Source: Streptomyces durocortorensis
GTDB lineage: Bacteria > Actinomycetota > Actinomycetes > Streptomycetales > Streptomycetaceae
Length of the DNA stretch: 64,000 bases
Direction: 5' to 3'
Assembly (NCBI RefSeq): GCF_031760065.1
Contig: NZ_CP134500.1
Coordinates: forward strand, 4,526,001 to 4,590,000
Part shown: piece after piece, positions 63,241-64,000 of the stretch
How positions within the stretch are numbered: position 1 is the stretch's first letter
How the letters are laid out: every line of letters begins with the position of its first letter
Position numbers and translations under genes: made by a program
Notes under the pieces: model-generated
What the model was told of the DNA's origin: nothing
Databases searched by the model: none
The model's input: only the letters and a program-made list of their open reading frames with translations

Positions 63241-63312
63241 TCAAGCAGCACGACCATGGCAGCCGGCGGGCCGGATGCCATAGGTAAAGACGAAGGTCGT
63301 GTGCTGACGCAT
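63241..63312 (-). CDS. Phe/Tyr-containing leader peptide for chorismate mutase
   Basis: 23-codon ORF beginning [15 protein letters not shown] and ending in TGA. Phe codons at 7 and 9 and Tyr at 11 lie within five codons, as expected for a leader sensing the end products of the chorismate mutase branch. The ATG follows a promoter by 7 bases with no Shine-Dalgarno, so translation would be leaderless. The CGGCCCG antiterminator segment starts three codons after the Tyr codon, where a stalled ribosome could expose it. Its position before a strong hairpin and the mutase gene supports an attenuator; it has not been tested. Confidence 0.68.
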   Translation of the reverse strand: MRQHTTFVFTYGIRPAGCHGRAA

Positions 63313-63319
63313 GGGGGAC

Positions 63320-63349
63320 AGTATGGCCCCGCCCCCGAGGACCCGCCAA
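63320..63349 (-). promoter_or_regulatory. Promoter of the leader peptide and chorismate mutase
   Basis: On the minus strand TTGGCG (63344-63349), 18-bp spacer, CATACT (63320-63325), ending 7 bases before the leader ATG. Confidence 0.65.
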
Positions 63350-63404
63350 AGCGGGGCCCGCATCGTGAGACGCCCGGCTCGGCGGAGGGTCCGCGCGCGG
63401 CCGG

Positions 63405-63410
63405 TAGAAT
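63405..63410 (+). promoter_or_regulatory. guaA: -10 element of guaA
   Basis: TAGAAT, 41 bases before the guaA GTG. The -35 is not clear. A GGAAGG ribosome-binding site lies at about 63439-63444. Confidence 0.55.
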
Positions 63411-63451
63411 CGGGAGAACCGACCCCCTCATCACCGCCGGAAGGCCGCCCC

Positions 63452-64000
63452 GTGCCAGCAGCACCCCCCGCCGCCCCCGACACCACGGCCGACGTGGTCC
63501 TGGTTGTCGACTTCGGCGCGCAGTACGCCCAGCTCATCGCCCGCCGTGTCCGTGAGGCCCGGGTCTACAGCGAGATCGTCCCGTCCACCATGCCGGTGGC
63601 CGAGATGCTGGCCAAGAACCCCCGCGCGATCATCCTCTCCGGCGGCCCCTCGTCGGTGTACGCGGAGGGCGCGCCGTCCCTGGACCGCTCGCTCTTCGAG
63701 GCCGGGGTCCCCGTCTTCGGCATGTGCTACGGCTTCCAGCTGATGGCCACCACGCTCGGCGGCACGGTCGACGACAACGGCGCGCGCGAGTACGGCCGCA
63801 CCCCGCTGCACGTCACGAAGGCGGGCTCGACGCTCTTCGAGGGCACGCCCACCGAGCAGCCGGTGTGGATGTCGCACGGCGACGCCTGCTCGGCGGCCCC
63901 CGAGGGCTTCACCGTCACCGCCTCCACGGACGTGGTCCCGGTCGCGGCCTTCGAGAACGACGAGAAGAAGCTCTACGGCGTCCAGTACCACCCCGAGGTC
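63452..64000 (+). CDS. guaA: GMP synthase, 3' end cut by window
   Basis: The first 183 codons are visible, covering the class I glutamine amidotransferase domain: [45 protein letters not shown], the nucleophile Cys in [17 protein letters not shown], and the catalytic His in YGVQYHPEV at the window edge. The ATP-pyrophosphatase domain lies beyond. Converts XMP (from GuaB) to GMP. GTG at 63452 with GGAAGG upstream; an Ala/Pro-rich stretch of about 15 residues precedes the domain. Confidence 0.97.
   Translation, partial: MPAAPPAAPDTTADVVLVVDFGAQYAQLIARRVREARVYSEIVPSTMPVAEMLAKNPRAIILSGGPSSVYAEGAPSLDRSLFEAGVPVFGMCYGFQLMATTLGGTVDDNGAREYGRTPLHVTKAGSTLFEGTPTEQPVWMSHGDACSAAPEGFTVTASTDVVPVAAFENDEKKLYGVQYHPEV

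Larger units (their letters stand above)
63133..63451. other. Control region between chorismate mutase and guaA
   Basis: 319 bases between divergent genes. On the minus strand it holds a promoter (63320-63349), a leader-peptide ORF (63241-63312) and a hairpin (63191-63216) for chorismate mutase. On the plus strand it holds the -10 of guaA (63405-63410). Confidence 0.75.

Noticed and set aside
62470..63555. 361-residue plus-strand ORF across the chorismate mutase region
   Set aside because: Low-complexity antisense of the mutase gene and its control region, with no domain.

Overview
The window is high-GC actinobacterial DNA and reads as a Streptomyces chromosome. Most genes use G/C-ending codons and many start with GTG. 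The developmental regulators whiD and bldM are present, with WhiB-type cysteines at the exact WhiD positions, and so are CIRCE-controlled groES/groEL1, DUF397/DUF5753 gene pairs and an LAxTG sortase substrate. I see no tRNA, rRNA, insertion sequence, prophage or CRISPR array.

The backbone is a conserved actinobacterial housekeeping block. Its order (glmM, glmS, acpS, alr, tsaE, tsaB, rimI, tsaD, groES/groEL1, a WhiB-family gene, sigD, guaB, guaB3, a choD-like gene, guaA) parallels the region of Mycobacterium tuberculosis between glmM and guaA. It supplies cell-wall precursors (GlcN-6-P/GlcN-1-P, D-Ala), CoA (coaA), ACP activation, NAD(P)HX repair, tRNA t6A synthesis, chaperonins and GMP synthesis. 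Lineage-specific genes are set into this backbone.

Layout: 0-1 kb, end of glmM. 1.3-6.8 kb, a lipoprotein, a possible 45-codon coupling gene and two tandem receptor kinases with extracytoplasmic ligand-binding domains; their kinase halves share a nearly identical 600-bp block. 6.9-15.6 kb, coaA, an ECF sigma operon, a DUF5753/DUF397/VOC operon facing an anti-sigma-type ATPase, an HTH protein, and an ECF42/DGPF pair. 15.9-18 kb, a secreted M14 carboxypeptidase and a VapBC pair with a clear operator candidate. 18-29 kb, the glmS to tsaD block. 29-39 kb, mixed enzymes and groES/groEL1. 39.8-45 kb, whiD/bldM, sigD, guaB and guaB3. 45-49 kb, a membrane protein, a nucleotide-sugar dehydrogenase and glpD. 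49.4-56.8 kb, two Ser/Thr kinases flanking a split pseudokinase. 57-62.4 kb, an aldehyde dehydrogenase, a GMC oxidoreductase and a cell-wall protein. 62.8-64 kb, chorismate mutase and the start of guaA.

The observation I rate highest is a 23-codon, Phe/Tyr-containing leader peptide followed by a strong hairpin upstream of chorismate mutase, with the layout of a transcription attenuator. Next are the kinase pair with internal twin-arginine motifs and a recently homogenised, oddly biased 600-bp block, and the pseudokinase whose kinase fold is interrupted by about 400 low-complexity residues.
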